This document shows, piece after piece, positions 8,626-20,113 of a stretch of DNA of 64,000 nucleotides (position 1 is the stretch's first letter; each line of letters opens with the position of its first letter). Made by a program: the position numbers and the translations under genes. Under the pieces are notes generated by a model. The model searched no databases. It was not told where the DNA came from and worked only from the letters and a program-made list of their open reading frames with translations. The DNA comes from Paracidovorax avenae (GTDB lineage Bacteria > Pseudomonadota > Gammaproteobacteria > Burkholderiales > Burkholderiaceae_C), in assembly GCF_040892545.1 (NCBI RefSeq), contig NZ_CP156079.1, positions 2,267,501 to 2,331,500 on the forward strand. The letters run 5' to 3'.

Positions 8626-10311
8626 TTATTTGTCGGAGTTGTCCAGCTTGGCGCGCAGCAGGGCGCCCAGGCTGGTCGTGCCGGCGCTTTCGCGGGCCGA
8701 TTGCTGCGACAGGGATGCCATGGCGCCTTGCTCGTCGGCCATGTCCTTGGCCTTGATCGACAGCTGGATGTTGCGGGTCTTGCGATCCACGTTCACCACC
8801 ACGGCCGTGACTTCGTCGCCTTCCTTCAGCACGTTGCGGGCATCTTCCACGCGGTCGCGGGAGATTTCCGAAGCGCGCAGGTAGCCCACGATGTCTTCGC
8901 CCAGGTCGATCTCGGCGCCACGGGCGTCGACGGTCTTGACCTTGCCGGTCACCGTCTGGCCCTTGTCGTTCACCGTCACGAAGGTCGTGAACGGGTCGCC
9001 GTCGAGCTGCTTGATGCCCAGGGAGATGCGCTCGCGGTCCACGTCCACGGCCAGCACGATCGCCTCGACTTCCTGGCCCTTCTTGTAGTTGCGCACGGCG
9101 GCTTCGCCGGGCTCGTTCCAGGACAGGTCGGACAGGTGCACCAGGCCGTCGATGCCGGCAGCCAGGCCCACGAACACGCCGAAGTCGGTGATCGACTTGA
9201 TCGGGCCCTTGACGCGGTCGCCGCGCTTGGTGTTCTGCGCGAACTCCTGCCACGGGTTGGCCTTGCACTGCTTCATGCCCAGGCTGATGCGGCGCTTGTC
9301 TTCGTCGATCTCGAGGACCATGACTTCGACTTCGTCACCCAGCGACACGAGCTTGGACGGAGCGATGTTCTTGTTCGTCCAGTCCATTTCGGAAACGTGC
9401 ACCAGGCCTTCGATGCCGGGCTCGAGTTCCACGAACGCACCGTAGTCGGCGATGTTCGTGACCTTGCCGAACAGGCGCGTGCCCGAGGGGTAGCGGCGCG
9501 ACACGCCCAGCCAGGGATCGTCGCCCATCTGCTTCAGGCCCAGGGAGACGCGGTTCTTCTCGGTGTCGAACTTGAGGATCTTGGCGGTGATTTCCTGGCC
9601 GGCCTGCACCACCTCGGAGGGGTGGCGGACACGGCGCCATGCCATGTCGGTGATGTGCAGCAGGCCGTCGATGCCGCCCAGGTCCACGAACGCACCGTAT
9701 TCGGTGATGTTCTTGACCACGCCCTGAACGATGGAGCCTTCCTTCAGGGTTTCCATCAGCTTGGCGCGCTCTTCGCCCATGGAGGCTTCCACCACGGCGC
9801 GGCGGCTCAGCACCACGTTGTTGCGCTTGCGGTCGAGCTTGATGACCTTGAATTCCATGGTCTTGTTCTCGTACGGCGTCAGATCCTTGATCGGACGCGT
9901 ATCGATCAGCGAACCGGGCAGGAAGGCGCGGATGCCGTTGACCAGGACGGTGAGGCCGCCCTTGACCTTGCCGCTGGTCGTGCCGGTGACGAACTCGCCG
10001 GATTCCAGGGCCTTTTCCAGCGCCAGCCAGGAGGCCAGGCGCTTGGCGGTGTCGCGCGACAGGATCGTGTCGCCGTAACCGTTCTCGATCGAGCCGATGG
10101 CGACGGAGACGAAATCTCCCACCTGGACTTCGACCTCGCCCTTGTCGTTCTTGAATTCCTCGAGGGGCACGTAGGCTTCGGACTTGAGGCCTGCGTTCAC
10201 CACGACGAAGTTGTGCTCGACGCGCACGACTTCGGCGGTGATGACTTCGCCCGGGCGCATTTCGGTGCGCTGCAGGGATTCTTCAAAAAGGGCGGCAAAA
10301 GATTCAGACAT
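8626..10311 (-). CDS. rpsA: 30S ribosomal protein S1
   Basis: RNA-binding ribosomal protein needed to load structured or weak Shine-Dalgarno mRNAs. The 561-residue product has the six S1/OB-fold repeats of full-length proteobacterial S1. The repeat hallmarks are visible in order, for example [40 protein letters not shown] and [20 protein letters not shown], each followed by HxSxxxW or a similar run. It starts [13 protein letters not shown] with the upstream AGGAAA. The normal position is after cmk, here fused to aroA, with 155 bases between. No unusual features. Confidence 0.97.
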   Translation of the reverse strand: MSESFAALFEESLQRTEMRPGEVITAEVVRVEHNFVVVNAGLKSEAYVPLEEFKNDKGEVEVQVGDFVSVAIGSIENGYGDTILSRDTAKRLASWLALEKALESGEFVTGTTSGKVKGGLTVLVNGIRAFLPGSLIDTRPIKDLTPYENKTMEFKVIKLDRKRNNVVLSRRAVVEASMGEERAKLMETLKEGSIVQGVVKNITEYGAFVDLGGIDGLLHITDMAWRRVRHPSEVVQAGQEITAKILKFDTEKNRVSLGLKQMGDDPWLGVSRRYPSGTRLFGKVTNIADYGAFVELEPGIEGLVHVSEMDWTNKNIAPSKLVSLGDEVEVMVLEIDEDKRRISLGMKQCKANPWQEFAQNTKRGDRVKGPIKSITDFGVFVGLAAGIDGLVHLSDLSWNEPGEAAVRNYKKGQEVEAIVLAVDVDRERISLGIKQLDGDPFTTFVTVNDKGQTVTGKVKTVDARGAEIDLGEDIVGYLRASEISRDRVEDARNVLKEGDEVTAVVVNVDRKTRNIQLSIKAKDMADEQGAMASLSQQSARESAGTTSLGALLRAKLDNSDK

Positions 10312-10466
10312 GTATTTCCTAGGTCCGCGGGCGCGTTTCCGCCGGCACCATTGCCGGCGTTTCTATCGTTGCCTGCGGAAGGTTGTGTGGCGGGTGGCCA
10401 CGGTTGGGTTGAACACATCGCAAGGCCGTGCGCTGCAGGCGCGGTAGGAGGCCTTGCGGGCCCGGT

Positions 10467-12506
10467 TCAGCCCTGCGCGGGGTGCGCGAAGGGCTGTCGC
10501 TGCTGCCACCAGGCAAGCACCTGCTCGACGGCCTCTTCGACCGAGAGCAGGGAGTTGTCCAGCACCAGCGCATCCTGCGCAGGCTTCAGGGGCGCGACCG
10601 GCCGGGTGCTGTCCCGGACGTCGCGCGCCTCGAGATCTGCGCGAAGATCATCGATATTAGCGGAAATTCCCTTTGAAATCAACTGTTTATGGCGTCGCTC
10701 CGCCCGGCAGGCCGCACTGGCCGTGAGATAGACCTTCAACGCCGCGCCCGGGAAGATCACGGTGCCCATGTCGCGGCCGTCCGCGACCAGTCCCGGCAGG
10801 CGCCGGAAGCTGTGCTGCAGCGCCACCAGGGCCTCGCGCACCGGCGGCAGGGCCGAGACGCGGGAAGCGTTCATGCCGGCCTCCTCGGTGCGGATGGCAT
10901 CCGTCACGTCGTCCCCGCCCAGCCAGATGCGGCCGGACTCGAACCGTACCGGCAGGGTGCGTGCCAGGGCCGCGATCCGGTCCTGGTGGGCCGCGTCGAT
11001 GGACAGCCCGGCACGCAGCGCCGCCAGCGCCGTGATGCGGTACATCGCGCCCGAGTCCAGGAAGCGGTAGCCCAGCCGCTGCGCCACCGCTGCCGCCACC
11101 GTGCCCTTGCCCGATGCCGTCGGGCCGTCGATGCAGATCACGGGAACGTGCTCCACGGGTGTTCCCGCAACCGAGAAGAGGGCCTCGAAATAGTCCGGGA
11201 AGGTCTTGGCCACGCACTTCGGATCCTCGATGCGCACCGGCAGCTTCGCCGGGTTGAACGCCGCCAGCGAAAAGCACATCGCAATGCGGTGGTCGTCGTA
11301 GGTGTGGATGCTCGCCGCATGCCAGCCGGCCGGCGAGGCCGGCGGGGTGATGCGCAGGAAGTCCGGGCCTTCCTCGACGGTGGCGCCCAGGCGCCGGCAT
11401 CCCTGCGCCATGGCCGCGATGCGATCCGTTTCCTTGACGCGCCAGCTCGCGATGTTGCGCAGCGTGGTCGTGCCCTGCGCATACAGCGCCATCACGGCCA
11501 GTGTCATGGCCGCATCGGGAATGTGGTTGCAGTCGAGATCGACCGCCCGCAGCGGCCAGGCGCCGCGGCGCACTTCGAGCCAGTTCGGGCCGCCCGTGAC
11601 CTCCGCGCCCATGGCATGGGCCGCCTCGGCGAAGCGGATGTCCCCCTGGATCGAATCCAGGCCCACGCCGAGGATGCGCAGCGGTTCCTGGCCGGGCGCC
11701 GGGACCGCCAGGGCACCCAGGGCGATGAAATAGCTGGCCGAGGAGGCGTCGGCCTCGACATGGATGGTGCCCGGGGAGCGGTAGCGGCTTCCGGCCGGTA
11801 TGGTGAAGCGCTGCCAGTCGTCGTGCCGCACCGGGATGCCGAAACGCTCCAGCAGCTGCAGCGTGATGTGGATGTAGGGGCGCGATATCAGTTCGCCCAC
11901 CACCTCGATCACCACGTCCTTCTCGCGTGCCACCAGGGGCAGGGCCATCAGCAGGGCGGTGAGGAACTGGCTGGACACGTCGCCGCGCACCCGCACGGGA
12001 GCGTCCAGCGCCAGCGGCGGGACGCCGCCCGCATGCGCGATGCGCAGCGGCGGGAAGCCGGGATTGCCCAGGTAGCTGATGTGGCAGCCGAGCTGCAGCA
12101 GGGCCTCCACGAGGTCGCCGATCGGGCGCTCGTGCATGCGCGGAACGCCGGAGAGCTCGAACTCGCCGCCCAGCAGGGCCAGCGCCGCCGTCAGCGGCCG
12201 CATGGCCGTGCCCGCGTTGCCGAGGAAGAGCTTCGCGGGCGAGCGCGCCGGGGCCGTGCCCAGGCCGGTGATGCGCACCGTGCCCTGTGCGGCGGCGCTT
12301 TCATCGACGCCGCAGCCGATCTCCCGCAGCGCATCCAGCATCACGCGCGTGTCGTCGGAAGCCAGCAGGTCGTGGACTTCCGTTGTCCCCTCGCTCAGGG
12401 CAGCCAGCAGCAGGACCCGGTTGGAAATGCTCTTGGAGCCCGGCAGCCGTACGGCACCTCCGGCGGTGTCCAGGGGGGGGAGATCGAGAAACGCGGTGCT
12501 GTACAT
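10467..12506 (-). CDS. aroA-cmk: Bifunctional EPSP synthase / cytidylate kinase fusion
   Basis: A single 679-residue protein joining two enzymes. Residues 1 to about 450 are class I 5-enolpyruvylshikimate-3-phosphate synthase, the sixth shikimate step: GSKSISNR with Lys25, [13 protein letters not shown], and [13 protein letters not shown] near the end. From about 456 the protein is CMP kinase, with the P-loop GPTASGKG (461-468), [11 protein letters not shown] and the [13 protein letters not shown] region. No stop or frameshift lies between the domains. The ATG at 12506 gives the native EPSPS N-terminus; the frame stays open upstream but only over tyrA. This fusion recurs in related betaproteobacteria. 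It lies 13 bases downstream of tyrA. Confidence 0.95.
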   Translation of the reverse strand: MYSTAFLDLPPLDTAGGAVRLPGSKSISNRVLLLAALSEGTTEVHDLLASDDTRVMLDALREIGCGVDESAAAQGTVRITGLGTAPARSPAKLFLGNAGTAMRPLTAALALLGGEFELSGVPRMHERPIGDLVEALLQLGCHISYLGNPGFPPLRIAHAGGVPPLALDAPVRVRGDVSSQFLTALLMALPLVAREKDVVIEVVGELISRPYIHITLQLLERFGIPVRHDDWQRFTIPAGSRYRSPGTIHVEADASSASYFIALGALAVPAPGQEPLRILGVGLDSIQGDIRFAEAAHAMGAEVTGGPNWLEVRRGAWPLRAVDLDCNHIPDAAMTLAVMALYAQGTTTLRNIASWRVKETDRIAAMAQGCRRLGATVEEGPDFLRITPPASPAGWHAASIHTYDDHRIAMCFSLAAFNPAKLPVRIEDPKCVAKTFPDYFEALFSVAGTPVEHVPVICIDGPTASGKGTVAAAVAQRLGYRFLDSGAMYRITALAALRAGLSIDAAHQDRIAALARTLPVRFESGRIWLGGDDVTDAIRTEEAGMNASRVSALPPVREALVALQHSFRRLPGLVADGRDMGTVIFPGAALKVYLTASAACRAERRHKQLISKGISANIDDLRADLEARDVRDSTRPVAPLKPAQDALVLDNSLLSVEEAVEQVLAWWQQRQPFAHPAQG

Positions 12507-12519
12507 CGGCTGCGGGAAT

Positions 12520-13416
12520 CTAGGAGGCGCGGCGGGCGCCCATGCGCCAGTGGGCGCGGGTTTCGCTGGCCAGCGTGATGAGGTCTTCGAGTGCCTGGCC
12601 GTCGCCCTGCTGCATCGCCTGCTCCAGCTGCTGGAGCGCCTGCGCGAAGTGCCGCGACTGGGCGAGCAGTTCGGTGCGGTTGGCCAGCAGGATGTCGCGC
12701 CAGATCTTCGGATCGCTGGCCGCGATCCGCGTGAAATCCCGGAAACCCGGACCGGCGAGCGAGAGGAACACATCCCCCTCGGACTGCGCGTTGATGCTGT
12801 TGATCATCGCGAACGCGAGCAGGTGCGGCAGATGGCTCACGGCGGCGAAGGCCGCGTCGTGCGACTCCGGCGACATGCTGCGCACGCGGCAGCCCAGGGC
12901 GCTCCACACGGCCTCGGCCTTGCCGAGCTGGTCGGTGAGCGTGCGCTCGGTCGGCGTGAGGATCACCTGCCGCCCCGCGTAGAGGTCCGCCTGCGCGTGC
13001 TCGACGCCGGAGGATTCGCTGCCGGTGATTGGATGGGCCGGCACGAAGGAGCCGAACTGGTCGCGCAGGGCGCCGCGCGCCGCCTGCACCACATCGGCCT
13101 TGGTCGAGCCCACGTCCATGACCAGCATCCGGGGAGTGACCAGGTGCTTGATCGCCTTGAGCGTGGATTCCGTCGCCGCCACCGGCACGGCCAGCAGCAC
13201 GATGTCCGCGCCCGCGACCGCGAGCAGGGCGGAGGGGGCCTCGACGTCGATCACCCCGAGCTGGCGCGCCCGGTCGGTGGTGGAGGGCGACTTGCTGTAG
13301 CCGACCACGCGCTTGACGAGCCCGGCCTTCTTCATCGCCAGCGCGAACGATCCGCCCATCAGCCCGCAGCCCAGCAGGCCGAGCTGCTCGAAAACCGGAG
13401 TGCCTGCTTCCGTCAC
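12520..13416 (-). CDS. tyrA: Prephenate dehydrogenase
   Basis: NAD(P)-dependent enzyme of tyrosine synthesis acting on prephenate or arogenate. The 298 residues begin with a Rossmann fold, [20 protein letters not shown]. Later motifs are [10 protein letters not shown] and [11 protein letters not shown], the latter carrying conserved active-site histidines, and [16 protein letters not shown]. The start is the GTG at 13414-13416, which overlaps the pheA stop (GTGA); no ATG fits. It is coupled to pheA and followed 13 bases later by aroA-cmk, so prephenate branch enzymes and EPSP synthase share one transcript. The annotated hisC often found between pheA and tyrA in other genera is absent here. 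Confidence 0.94.
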   Translation of the reverse strand: MTEAGTPVFEQLGLLGCGLMGGSFALAMKKAGLVKRVVGYSKSPSTTDRARQLGVIDVEAPSALLAVAGADIVLLAVPVAATESTLKAIKHLVTPRMLVMDVGSTKADVVQAARGALRDQFGSFVPAHPITGSESSGVEHAQADLYAGRQVILTPTERTLTDQLGKAEAVWSALGCRVRSMSPESHDAAFAAVSHLPHLLAFAMINSINAQSEGDVFLSLAGPGFRDFTRIAASDPKIWRDILLANRTELLAQSRHFAQALQQLEQAMQQGDGQALEDLITLASETRAHWRMGARRAS

Positions 13417-14513
13417 GGCGCCACCGGATAGGCGCCGAGCACCTTGTAGAACGCGCAGAGCGAGCGCAACTCCTCCAGGGCGCTGGCCACGTGGGGCTGG
13501 CTGGGGTGGCCGTCGAGGTCGATGTAGAAGTAGTATTCCCACTGGCCCGTGCGCGCGGGGCGCGACTCGAAGCGGGTCATGGAAACGCCGTGCGTCTTGA
13601 GCGGCACCAGCAGGTCGTGCACCGCACCGGGGCGGTTGGGCACTGACACCACGAGGCTGGTGCAATCCTTGCCGGAGGCCGGCGGCGTCTGCAGCGTGTG
13701 CGGCAGGCAGATGATGGCGAAGCGGGTGCGGTTGTAGGCATCGTCCTGGATGGCGTGCGACACCAGGTGCAGGCCGAACTGCGCGCCGGCTCGCTCGCTC
13801 GCGATGCCTGCCCAGGCCGGATTCCCCGCCGCCAGCCGCGCGCCCTCGGCGTTGCTGGACACCGGACGGCGCTCTGCGTGCGGCAGGTGCTTCGACAGCC
13901 AGGCCTGGCATTGCGCCAGCGCCTGGGGGTGGGCCAGCACCGCCTCGATGCCCTCCAGCGAATTGGACAGGCGCAGCAGGTTGTGGCGCACCAGCAGGCT
14001 CACCTCGCCCACCACGTGGCAGGGCGTGTGCAGGAACAGGTCGAGCGAGCGCGTGACCACGCCTTCCACCGAGTTCTCAACGCCCACCACGCCATACTGG
14101 GCGCTGCCTGCCGCCGTGGCATGGAACACCTCGTCGAAGTTGGCGCAGTACATGAGGTCGGCGGCACCGCCGAAGAACTCCACGGCCGCCTGCTCGCAGA
14201 ACGTGCCGGCGGGGCCCAGCACCGCCACGCGCTGGGGCGACTCCAGGGCCAGGCAGGCGGACATGATCTCGCGCCAGATCGCCGCCACATGGGCGCCCTT
14301 GAGCGGGCCCGGGTTGGCAGTCTGGATCTTCTCGATCACCTGCGCGACGCGGTCGGGCCGGAAGAAAGGCGAACCTTCGCGCTTCTTGACCTCGCCGACG
14401 CGCTCGGCCACCAGCGCGCGCTGGTTCAGGAGGGTCAGGAGCTGCTGGTCGATGTTGTCGATCTGCACCCGCAGGCTGGCGAGATCGGGGGACGCTTGTG
14501 GGGATTGGGACAT
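13413..14513 (-). CDS. pheA: P-protein: chorismate mutase / prephenate dehydratase
   Basis: Bifunctional enzyme from chorismate to phenylpyruvate. Residues about 10-95 are an AroQ-type chorismate mutase (LRVQIDNIDQQLLTLLNQRA, then VAERVGEVKK). About 100-275 is the dehydratase, with VLGPAGTFCEQAA and the catalytic-region motif NRTRFAIICL. About 280-366 is the ACT regulatory domain, with the phenylalanine-binding motif ESRP in MTRFESRPARTG. Length 366 is normal. Feedback inhibition by phenylalanine is expected from the intact ACT motifs. It lies 48 bases after serC and overlaps tyrA by 4. Confidence 0.96.
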   Translation of the reverse strand: MSQSPQASPDLASLRVQIDNIDQQLLTLLNQRALVAERVGEVKKREGSPFFRPDRVAQVIEKIQTANPGPLKGAHVAAIWREIMSACLALESPQRVAVLGPAGTFCEQAAVEFFGGAADLMYCANFDEVFHATAAGSAQYGVVGVENSVEGVVTRSLDLFLHTPCHVVGEVSLLVRHNLLRLSNSLEGIEAVLAHPQALAQCQAWLSKHLPHAERRPVSSNAEGARLAAGNPAWAGIASERAGAQFGLHLVSHAIQDDAYNRTRFAIICLPHTLQTPPASGKDCTSLVVSVPNRPGAVHDLLVPLKTHGVSMTRFESRPARTGQWEYYFYIDLDGHPSQPHVASALEELRSLCAFYKVLGAYPVAP

Positions 14514-14561
14514 GGATCGGTCGGGCTGCGGGCAGCGGGCGATAGGGCGCGCCGCGCCGTT

Positions 14562-15671
14562 TCAGGCGCTGCGCTGTTCGAATTCTTGCATGTAGGCGAC
14601 GAGCGCCTCCACACCGGCCAGCGGCATGGCGTTGTAGAGGCTCGCACGCATGCCGCCCACCGACTTGTGGCCCTTGAGCTGCAGCAGACCCCGCTCCCTG
14701 GCACCTGCCAGGAAGGCCTCGTTGCGCGTTTCGTCGCGCAGGAAGAAGGGGATGTTCACGCGCGACCGCGCGTTCGGCGACACCTTGTTCACGTAGAACT
14801 GCGACTGGTCGATGAAGTTGTAGAGCAGGCGGGCCTTGGCGATGTTGCGCTGCTCCATGGCCGCGATGCCGGAGAGCTCGCCCTCGCGCTGGCGCTTGAG
14901 CCACTGGAAGGTCAGGCCTGCGATGTAGATGCCCCAGGTGGGAGGGGTGTTGAACATCGACTGGTTATCCGCAACCACCTTGTAGTCGAAGGCGCTCGGG
15001 CAGGCCGGCAGCGCGTGGCCCAGCAGGTCCTCGCGCACCACCACCAGCGTAAGGCCGGCGGGGCCGAGGTTCTTCTGCGCCCCGCCGAACGCCAGGCCCA
15101 CGCGCGACCAGTCCACCGGGCGCGAGGCCACGTGCGACGAGAAGTCGATCACCAGCGGTGCATCGCTGCCCAGTGCGCGCAGGTCCGGCAGTTCGTGGAA
15201 CTCGATGCCATGGATCGTCTCGTTGCTGCACAGGTGCAGGTAGCTCGCGCCGCGGCTCAGCTGCCAGCTCGCCGGGTCGGGCAGGGTGGTGAAACCGCTG
15301 TCTTCCGCCGATGCCGCCACGTGGACCTCGGAGGCGTACTTGCGCGCTTCCTTGAGCGACTTCTGGCTCCAGCTGCCCGTCACCACCATGTCCACCGTCG
15401 CGGCGCGCGAAAGGTTCAGCGGCACGATCGCGTTCTCGGCCAGGCCGCCGCCCTGCATGAACAGGATCCTGAAATTCTGCGGAACGGCGAGCAATTCGCG
15501 CAGGTCCGCCTCGGCCTGCTCATAGATCGAGATGAACTCCTTGCCCCGGTGGCTCATCTCCATCACGCCCATGCCGCTGCCATGCCAGTCCAGCATTTCG
15601 GAAGCGGCCTGCTGGAGGACTTCGGCAGGAATGGCGGCGGGGCCGGCGGAGAAGTTGTACGGGCGGTTCAT
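14562..15671 (-). CDS. serC: Phosphoserine aminotransferase
   Basis: PLP enzyme making phosphoserine (serine synthesis) and 4-phosphohydroxythreonine (vitamin B6). The 369 residues start [15 protein letters not shown], the family N-terminus. [10 protein letters not shown] follows, and the PLP lysine sits in [12 protein letters not shown]. The C-terminal [12 protein letters not shown] is the conserved substrate loop. It is located between gyrA and pheA, the same order as in many beta- and gammaproteobacteria, with gaps of 94 and 48 bases. Confidence 0.96.
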   Translation of the reverse strand: MNRPYNFSAGPAAIPAEVLQQAASEMLDWHGSGMGVMEMSHRGKEFISIYEQAEADLRELLAVPQNFRILFMQGGGLAENAIVPLNLSRAATVDMVVTGSWSQKSLKEARKYASEVHVAASAEDSGFTTLPDPASWQLSRGASYLHLCSNETIHGIEFHELPDLRALGSDAPLVIDFSSHVASRPVDWSRVGLAFGGAQKNLGPAGLTLVVVREDLLGHALPACPSAFDYKVVADNQSMFNTPPTWGIYIAGLTFQWLKRQREGELSGIAAMEQRNIAKARLLYNFIDQSQFYVNKVSPNARSRVNIPFFLRDETRNEAFLAGARERGLLQLKGHKSVGGMRASLYNAMPLAGVEALVAYMQEFEQRSA

Positions 15672-15765
15672 CGGTTCAAGCAGTCAGGGGCCATGCCGTT
15701 CCGTACGGCTGGCCGGTGGAGGAAGCATCCCGGCGCACCTGCGCTTTCGCGGGCGCGCCGTACCG

Positions 15766-18420
15766 TCATTCGGTCGCGGATCCGTCCGCGTCCGGTGCGG
15801 CGGAAGGGGGCGCGTCGTCGTCCGCGGCCGGCGGGTTCGCGTCGTTCTCGACGATGCGCTGCAGCCCGCTCAGCTTCGCGCCTTCGTCCAGCGCGATCAG
15901 CGTCACGCCCTGCGTCGCGCGGCCCAGCTCGCGGATCTCCGCCACGCGCGTGCGCACCAGCACGCCCTTGTCGGTGATCAGCATGATCTCGTCTTCCGCA
16001 TGGACCAGGGTGGCGGCGACGACCTTGCCGTTGCGCTCGCTCTGCTGGATGGCGATCATCCCCTTGGTCCCGCGTCCGTGGCGGGTGTATTCGACGATGC
16101 TGGTGCGCTTGCCGTAGCCGTTCTCGGTGGCGGTGAGCACGCTCTGCGTCTCGTCCTCCGCCACCAGCATGGCGATCACGCTCTGGCCGTCCTCCAGCAT
16201 CATGCCGCGCACGCCGCGCGCCGCGCGGCCCAGCGGCCGCACGTCGTTCTCGTCGAAGCGCACGGCCTTGCCGCCGTCCGAGAAGAGCATCACGTCGTGC
16301 TGGCCGTCGGTGAGCGCTGCCCCGATGAGGTAGTCGCCGTCGTCCAGGTTCACCGCGATGATGCCGCCCTTGCGCGGGTTGCTGAACTCGTCCAGCGCCG
16401 TCTTCTTCACCGTGCCCATGCTGGTCGCCATGAAGACGAAGCGATCGGCGGGGAAGGTGCGCATGTCGCCGGTCAGCGGCAGTACCACGTTGATCTTCTC
16501 GCCCTCCTGCAGGGGGAACATGTTCACGATCGGCCGGCCGCGCGAGCCGCGCGAGCCCGCCGGCACTTCCCAGACCTTGAGCCAGTACAGCCGGCCGCGG
16601 TTGGAGAAGCACAGGATGTAGTCGTGCGTGTTGGCGATGAAGAGCTGGTCGATCCAGTCGTCTTCCTTGGTCGCCGTGGCCTGCTTGCCGCGCCCGCCGC
16701 GCTTCTGCGCGCGGTACTCGGACAGCGGCTGGCTCTTGATGTAGCCGGTGTGCGAGAGGGTCACCACCATGTCGGTGGGCGTGATGAGGTCCTCGGTGGA
16801 GAGGTCCTGCGCGCTGTGCTCGACCAGGGTGCGGCGCATGCCGAGCTTGTGCTGGCCGAACTCCTGCTTGATCGCGGTGAGCTCGTCGCCGATGATGACC
16901 GAGACGCGCTCGGGCTTGGCCAGGATGTCCAGCAGGTCCTCGATGACCGCCATGATGTCCTTGTACTCGGCGACGATCTTGTCCTGCTCCAGGCCCGTCA
17001 GGCGCTGCAGGCGCATCTGCAGGATTTCCTGGGCCTGCGTTTCGGAGAGCCGGTACAGGCCGTCCTGGCCCATGCCGTATTCGCGCTCCAGGCCCTCGGG
17101 GCGATAGTCGTCGGCGTTCACGACGCCGCCGTCCGCGCGGGTGCGCGTGAGCATCTCGCGCACCAGCTGGCTGTCCCAGGCACGGTTCATGAGCTCGGTC
17201 TTGGCGATCGGCGGCGTGGGCGATTCGCGGATGATGCGGATGAACTCGTCGATGTTGGCCAGCGCCACGGCCAGGCCTTCCAGCACGTGGCCGCGCTCCC
17301 GGGCCTTGCGCAGTTCGAACACCGTGCGCCGCGTGACCACCTCGCGGCGGTGCTGCAGGAACACGACGATCAGGTCCCGCAGGTTGCACAGGCGCGGCTG
17401 GCCGTCCACCAGCGCCACCATGTTGATGCCGAAGGTGTCCTGCAGCTGCGTCTGCTTGTAGAGGTTGTTCAGCACCACCTCGGGCACTTCGCCGCGCTTG
17501 AGCTCGATCACCAGGCGCATGCCCGACTTGTCGGACTCGTCCTGGATGTGGCTGATGCCCTCGATCTTCTTCTCGTGCACCAGTTCGGCCATGCGCTCCT
17601 GCAGCGTCTTCTTGTTGACCTGGTAGGGCAGCTCGTCGACGATGATGGCCTGGCGCTGGCCGCGGTCGATGTCCTCGAAGTGGCAACGTGCGCGCATGAC
17701 CACCTTGCCGCGGCCGGTGCGGTAGCCTTCCTTCACGCCGTTGATGCCGTAGATGATGCCCGCGGTGGGAAAGTCCGGCGCGGGGATGATCTCCATGATC
17801 TCGTCCACCGTGGCATCCGGGTGGCGCAGCACGTGCAGGCAGGCATCCACCACCTCGTTGAGGTTATGCGGCGGAATGTTCGTCGCCATGCCCACCGCGA
17901 TGCCGGCCGAGCCGTTCACGAGCAGGTTGGGCAGCTTGCTGGGCAGTACCAGCGGCTCCTTCTCGCTGCCGTCGTAGTTGGGTCCGAAATCGACGGTTTC
18001 CTTGTCGATGTCGGCCAGCATCTCGTGGGCGATCTTCGACAGGCGGATTTCCGTGTACCGCATGGCGGCCGCACCGTCGCCGTCCACGGAGCCGAAGTTG
18101 CCCTGGCCGTCCACCAGCATGTGCCGCAGCGAGAAGTCCTGCGCCATCCGCACGATCGTGTCGTACACGGCGCTGTCGCCGTGGGGGTGGTACTTGCCGA
18201 TGACGTCCCCGACGATACGGGCCGACTTCTTATAAGGGCGGTTCCAGTCGTTATTGAGTTCGTGCATCGCGAACAGGACGCGGCGATGCACCGGCTTGAG
18301 GCCGTCCCGCGCATCCGGCAACGCGCGGCCGACGATCACGCTCATCGCGTAATCGAGATAACTGCGCCGCATCTCCTCTTCGAGGCTGATGGGCAGGGTT
18401 TCTTTGGCGAACTGGGTCAT
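15766..18420 (-). CDS. gyrA: DNA gyrase subunit A
   Basis: Breakage-reunion subunit of gyrase, 884 residues. The catalytic tyrosine is Tyr122 in [11 protein letters not shown], identical in number to E. coli. The quinolone-determining region reads [10 protein letters not shown], so positions 83 (Ser) and 87 (Asp) are the sensitive type. The C-terminal DNA-wrapping beta-pinwheel begins near the GyrA box KRGGRGK. The acidic C-terminal tail is Asp/Ala/Pro-rich. It heads the minus-strand run to lapB and is divergent from the ompA-family gene across 234 bases that must hold both promoters. Confidence 0.98.
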   Translation of the reverse strand: MTQFAKETLPISLEEEMRRSYLDYAMSVIVGRALPDARDGLKPVHRRVLFAMHELNNDWNRPYKKSARIVGDVIGKYHPHGDSAVYDTIVRMAQDFSLRHMLVDGQGNFGSVDGDGAAAMRYTEIRLSKIAHEMLADIDKETVDFGPNYDGSEKEPLVLPSKLPNLLVNGSAGIAVGMATNIPPHNLNEVVDACLHVLRHPDATVDEIMEIIPAPDFPTAGIIYGINGVKEGYRTGRGKVVMRARCHFEDIDRGQRQAIIVDELPYQVNKKTLQERMAELVHEKKIEGISHIQDESDKSGMRLVIELKRGEVPEVVLNNLYKQTQLQDTFGINMVALVDGQPRLCNLRDLIVVFLQHRREVVTRRTVFELRKARERGHVLEGLAVALANIDEFIRIIRESPTPPIAKTELMNRAWDSQLVREMLTRTRADGGVVNADDYRPEGLEREYGMGQDGLYRLSETQAQEILQMRLQRLTGLEQDKIVAEYKDIMAVIEDLLDILAKPERVSVIIGDELTAIKQEFGQHKLGMRRTLVEHSAQDLSTEDLITPTDMVVTLSHTGYIKSQPLSEYRAQKRGGRGKQATATKEDDWIDQLFIANTHDYILCFSNRGRLYWLKVWEVPAGSRGSRGRPIVNMFPLQEGEKINVVLPLTGDMRTFPADRFVFMATSMGTVKKTALDEFSNPRKGGIIAVNLDDGDYLIGAALTDGQHDVMLFSDGGKAVRFDENDVRPLGRAARGVRGMMLEDGQSVIAMLVAEDETQSVLTATENGYGKRTSIVEYTRHGRGTKGMIAIQQSERNGKVVAATLVHAEDEIMLITDKGVLVRTRVAEIRELGRATQGVTLIALDEGAKLSGLQRIVENDANPPAADDDAPPSAAPDADGSATE

Positions 18421-18654
18421 GGGATCGGGGATGCGGGATCAGGGCGGCGGAGGTCGGACATTCTAGGCGCAACGCCTTGTCGCAAGTGCGCAACAGATCG
18501 GGGGGTAAAGCGCTTTTGTCCTACGGTTGAGGGTTGGGGGGCGGTCACTTTGCCTTGTTACGTATGGCACAATCAATTCAGCGTTTTTGGTGATGGTCAC
18601 TGACGACGTCCATATTCGCAGCGCGGCTGCGGCTTTTTCCCCAAGAGGAGAACC

Positions 18655-19314
18655 ATGAAGAAACTGAACAAAGTGGCGATGTTGTTGGCCTCTGCCGTGC
18701 TGGCTACCTCGGCTGGTGCCCAAGTCAAGGCCGCTGACGGCGGCAAGGTGATCGACAACTGGCAAAACGGCACCGGCGAGCTGGTGTGGAAGAACGGCAC
18801 GAACGAACTGTGCTGGCGCGATGCCAACTGGACGCCCGCCACCGCCGCAGCAGGCTGCGACGGCGCCCTGGTGGCCCAGGCTCCGGCACCGGCTCCTGCC
18901 GCTGCTCCGGCACCTGCCGCTCCCGCTGCACCCACCCCCGCACCTGCAGCCCCCGTGGCCAACAAGGTGACCTACGCCGCCGACGCTTTCTTCGACTTCG
19001 ACAAGTCCGTGCTGAAGCCCGAAGGCAAGGCCAAGCTGGACGACCTGGTCTCCAAGGTCAAGAACGTGAACCTGGAAGTCATCATCGCCGTGGGTCACAC
19101 CGACTCCATCGGTACCGATGCCTACAACCAGAAGCTGTCCGTGCGCCGCGCCGAAGCCGTGAAGGCCTACCTCGTGTCCAAGGGCATCGAGAAGAACCGC
19201 GTGTACACCGAAGGCAAGGGCGAGAAGCAGCCTATCGCCGACAACAAGACCAAGGAAGGCCGCGCGAAGAACCGCCGCGTGGAAATCGAAGTGGTTGGCA
19301 CCCGCGCCAACTGA
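18655..19314 (+). CDS. OmpA-family outer-membrane/peptidoglycan-binding protein
   Basis: Secreted 219-residue protein. A signal peptide (cleavage near 22, after TSAGA) is followed by a small N-terminal domain containing two cysteines (53 and 68), then an Ala/Pro linker (about 75-101). The OmpA C-terminal peptidoglycan-binding domain starts at about 105: YAADAFFDFDKSVLKPEG, then GHTDSIGTDAYNQKLSVRRA with Asp155 and Arg165, the usual diaminopimelate contacts. There is no beta-barrel, so it is an anchor-type protein rather than OmpA itself. It has a strong ribosome site (AAGAGGAGAACC) and its own terminator, consistent with an abundant single-gene transcript. Confidence 0.93.
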   Translation: MKKLNKVAMLLASAVLATSAGAQVKAADGGKVIDNWQNGTGELVWKNGTNELCWRDANWTPATAAAGCDGALVAQAPAPAPAAAPAPAAPAAPTPAPAAPVANKVTYAADAFFDFDKSVLKPEGKAKLDDLVSKVKNVNLEVIIAVGHTDSIGTDAYNQKLSVRRAEAVKAYLVSKGIEKNRVYTEGKGEKQPIADNKTKEGRAKNRRVEIEVVGTRAN

Positions 19315-19337
19315 TTTCGGTCAGTTTCCCTTCCCTG

Positions 19338-19364
19338 AAAGCCCCGGTCTCCGGGGCTTTTTTT
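19338..19364 (+). terminator. Intrinsic terminator after the OmpA-family gene
   Basis: Perfect 8-bp stem agccccgg/ccggggct with a 3-base loop, followed by seven T. It lies 24 bases after the stop at 19314 and upstream of the ubiG start. Confidence 0.9.
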
Positions 19365-19396
19365 ATGCCCGCGGCAATTGCGGGCACAATTTGCCA

Positions 19397-20113
19397 ATGA
19401 GCTCCTCCACTGCCAACGTCGATCCGGCCGAACTGGCCAAATTCTCCGAACTGGCCCACCGCTGGTGGGATCTCGAAAGCGAATTCCGGCCCCTGCACGA
19501 GATCAATCCGCTGCGGCTGGGCTGGATCGATGGCCTGGCCCCCTTGCAGGGACAGCGGGTGCTGGACGTCGGCTGCGGCGGCGGCATCCTGGCCGATGCC
19601 ATGGCCCGCAGGGGCGCGACGGTGACGGGCATCGATCTCGCCACCAGGTCGCTGAAGGTGGCCCAGCTCCATGCGCTGGAGGCCGGCACGCCCAATATCC
19701 AGTACCGCGAGGTCAGCGTCGAGGCGCTGGCGGAAGAGTCTCCGGCATCGTTCGACACCGTGACCTGCATGGAGATGCTGGAGCACGTCCCCGATCCGGC
19801 ATCGGTGGTGCAGGCATGCGCCCGGCTGGTCAAGCCTGGCGGGTGGGTGTTTTTCTCGACCATCAACCGCAACGCGAAAGCGTTTCTCCTGGCCATCGTG
19901 GGCGCTGAATATGTGCTGGGCATGCTGCCACGTGGAACGCATGAATATGCAAAGCTGATCAAGCCCAGTGAACTGGCCACGGCATGCCGCGCGGCGCGGC
20001 TCGATGTCCTGCAGACCCGCGGCATGGAATACAACCCCCTCACGCGCCGCTATGCATTGAGCGGGGATACCAGCGTCAATTACCTCATGGCATGCCGCCG
20101 GGCGGAGGCGTGA
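19397..20113 (+). CDS. ubiG: Ubiquinone biosynthesis O-methyltransferase
   Basis: SAM-dependent methyltransferase that carries out both O-methylations of ubiquinone synthesis. The 238 residues include the family opening PAELAKFSELAHRWWD, the SAM motif VLDVGCGGGILADAMARRGA with the acidic GID strand, and FDTVTCMEMLEHVPDP. The ATG at 19397 is selected because it gives the usual UbiG N-terminus; the open frame upstream covers the terminator of the previous gene. Its stop overlaps the next ATG by one base (TGATG), so gph is coupled. Confidence 0.95.
   Translation: MSSSTANVDPAELAKFSELAHRWWDLESEFRPLHEINPLRLGWIDGLAPLQGQRVLDVGCGGGILADAMARRGATVTGIDLATRSLKVAQLHALEAGTPNIQYREVSVEALAEESPASFDTVTCMEMLEHVPDPASVVQACARLVKPGGWVFFSTINRNAKAFLLAIVGAEYVLGMLPRGTHEYAKLIKPSELATACRAARLDVLQTRGMEYNPLTRRYALSGDTSVNYLMACRRAEA

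Noticed and set aside
12507..12773. N-terminal extension of the aroA-cmk frame
   Set aside because: The extra 89 codons are Ser/Arg-rich and lie inside tyrA; the ATG at 12506 matches the EPSP synthase start.
18541..18590. Possible sigma70 promoter for the OmpA-family gene (TTGCCT, CACAAT)
   Set aside because: The spacing of about 12 bases between the best matches is too short, and alternatives are weak. A promoter must be in this spacer but I cannot place it.
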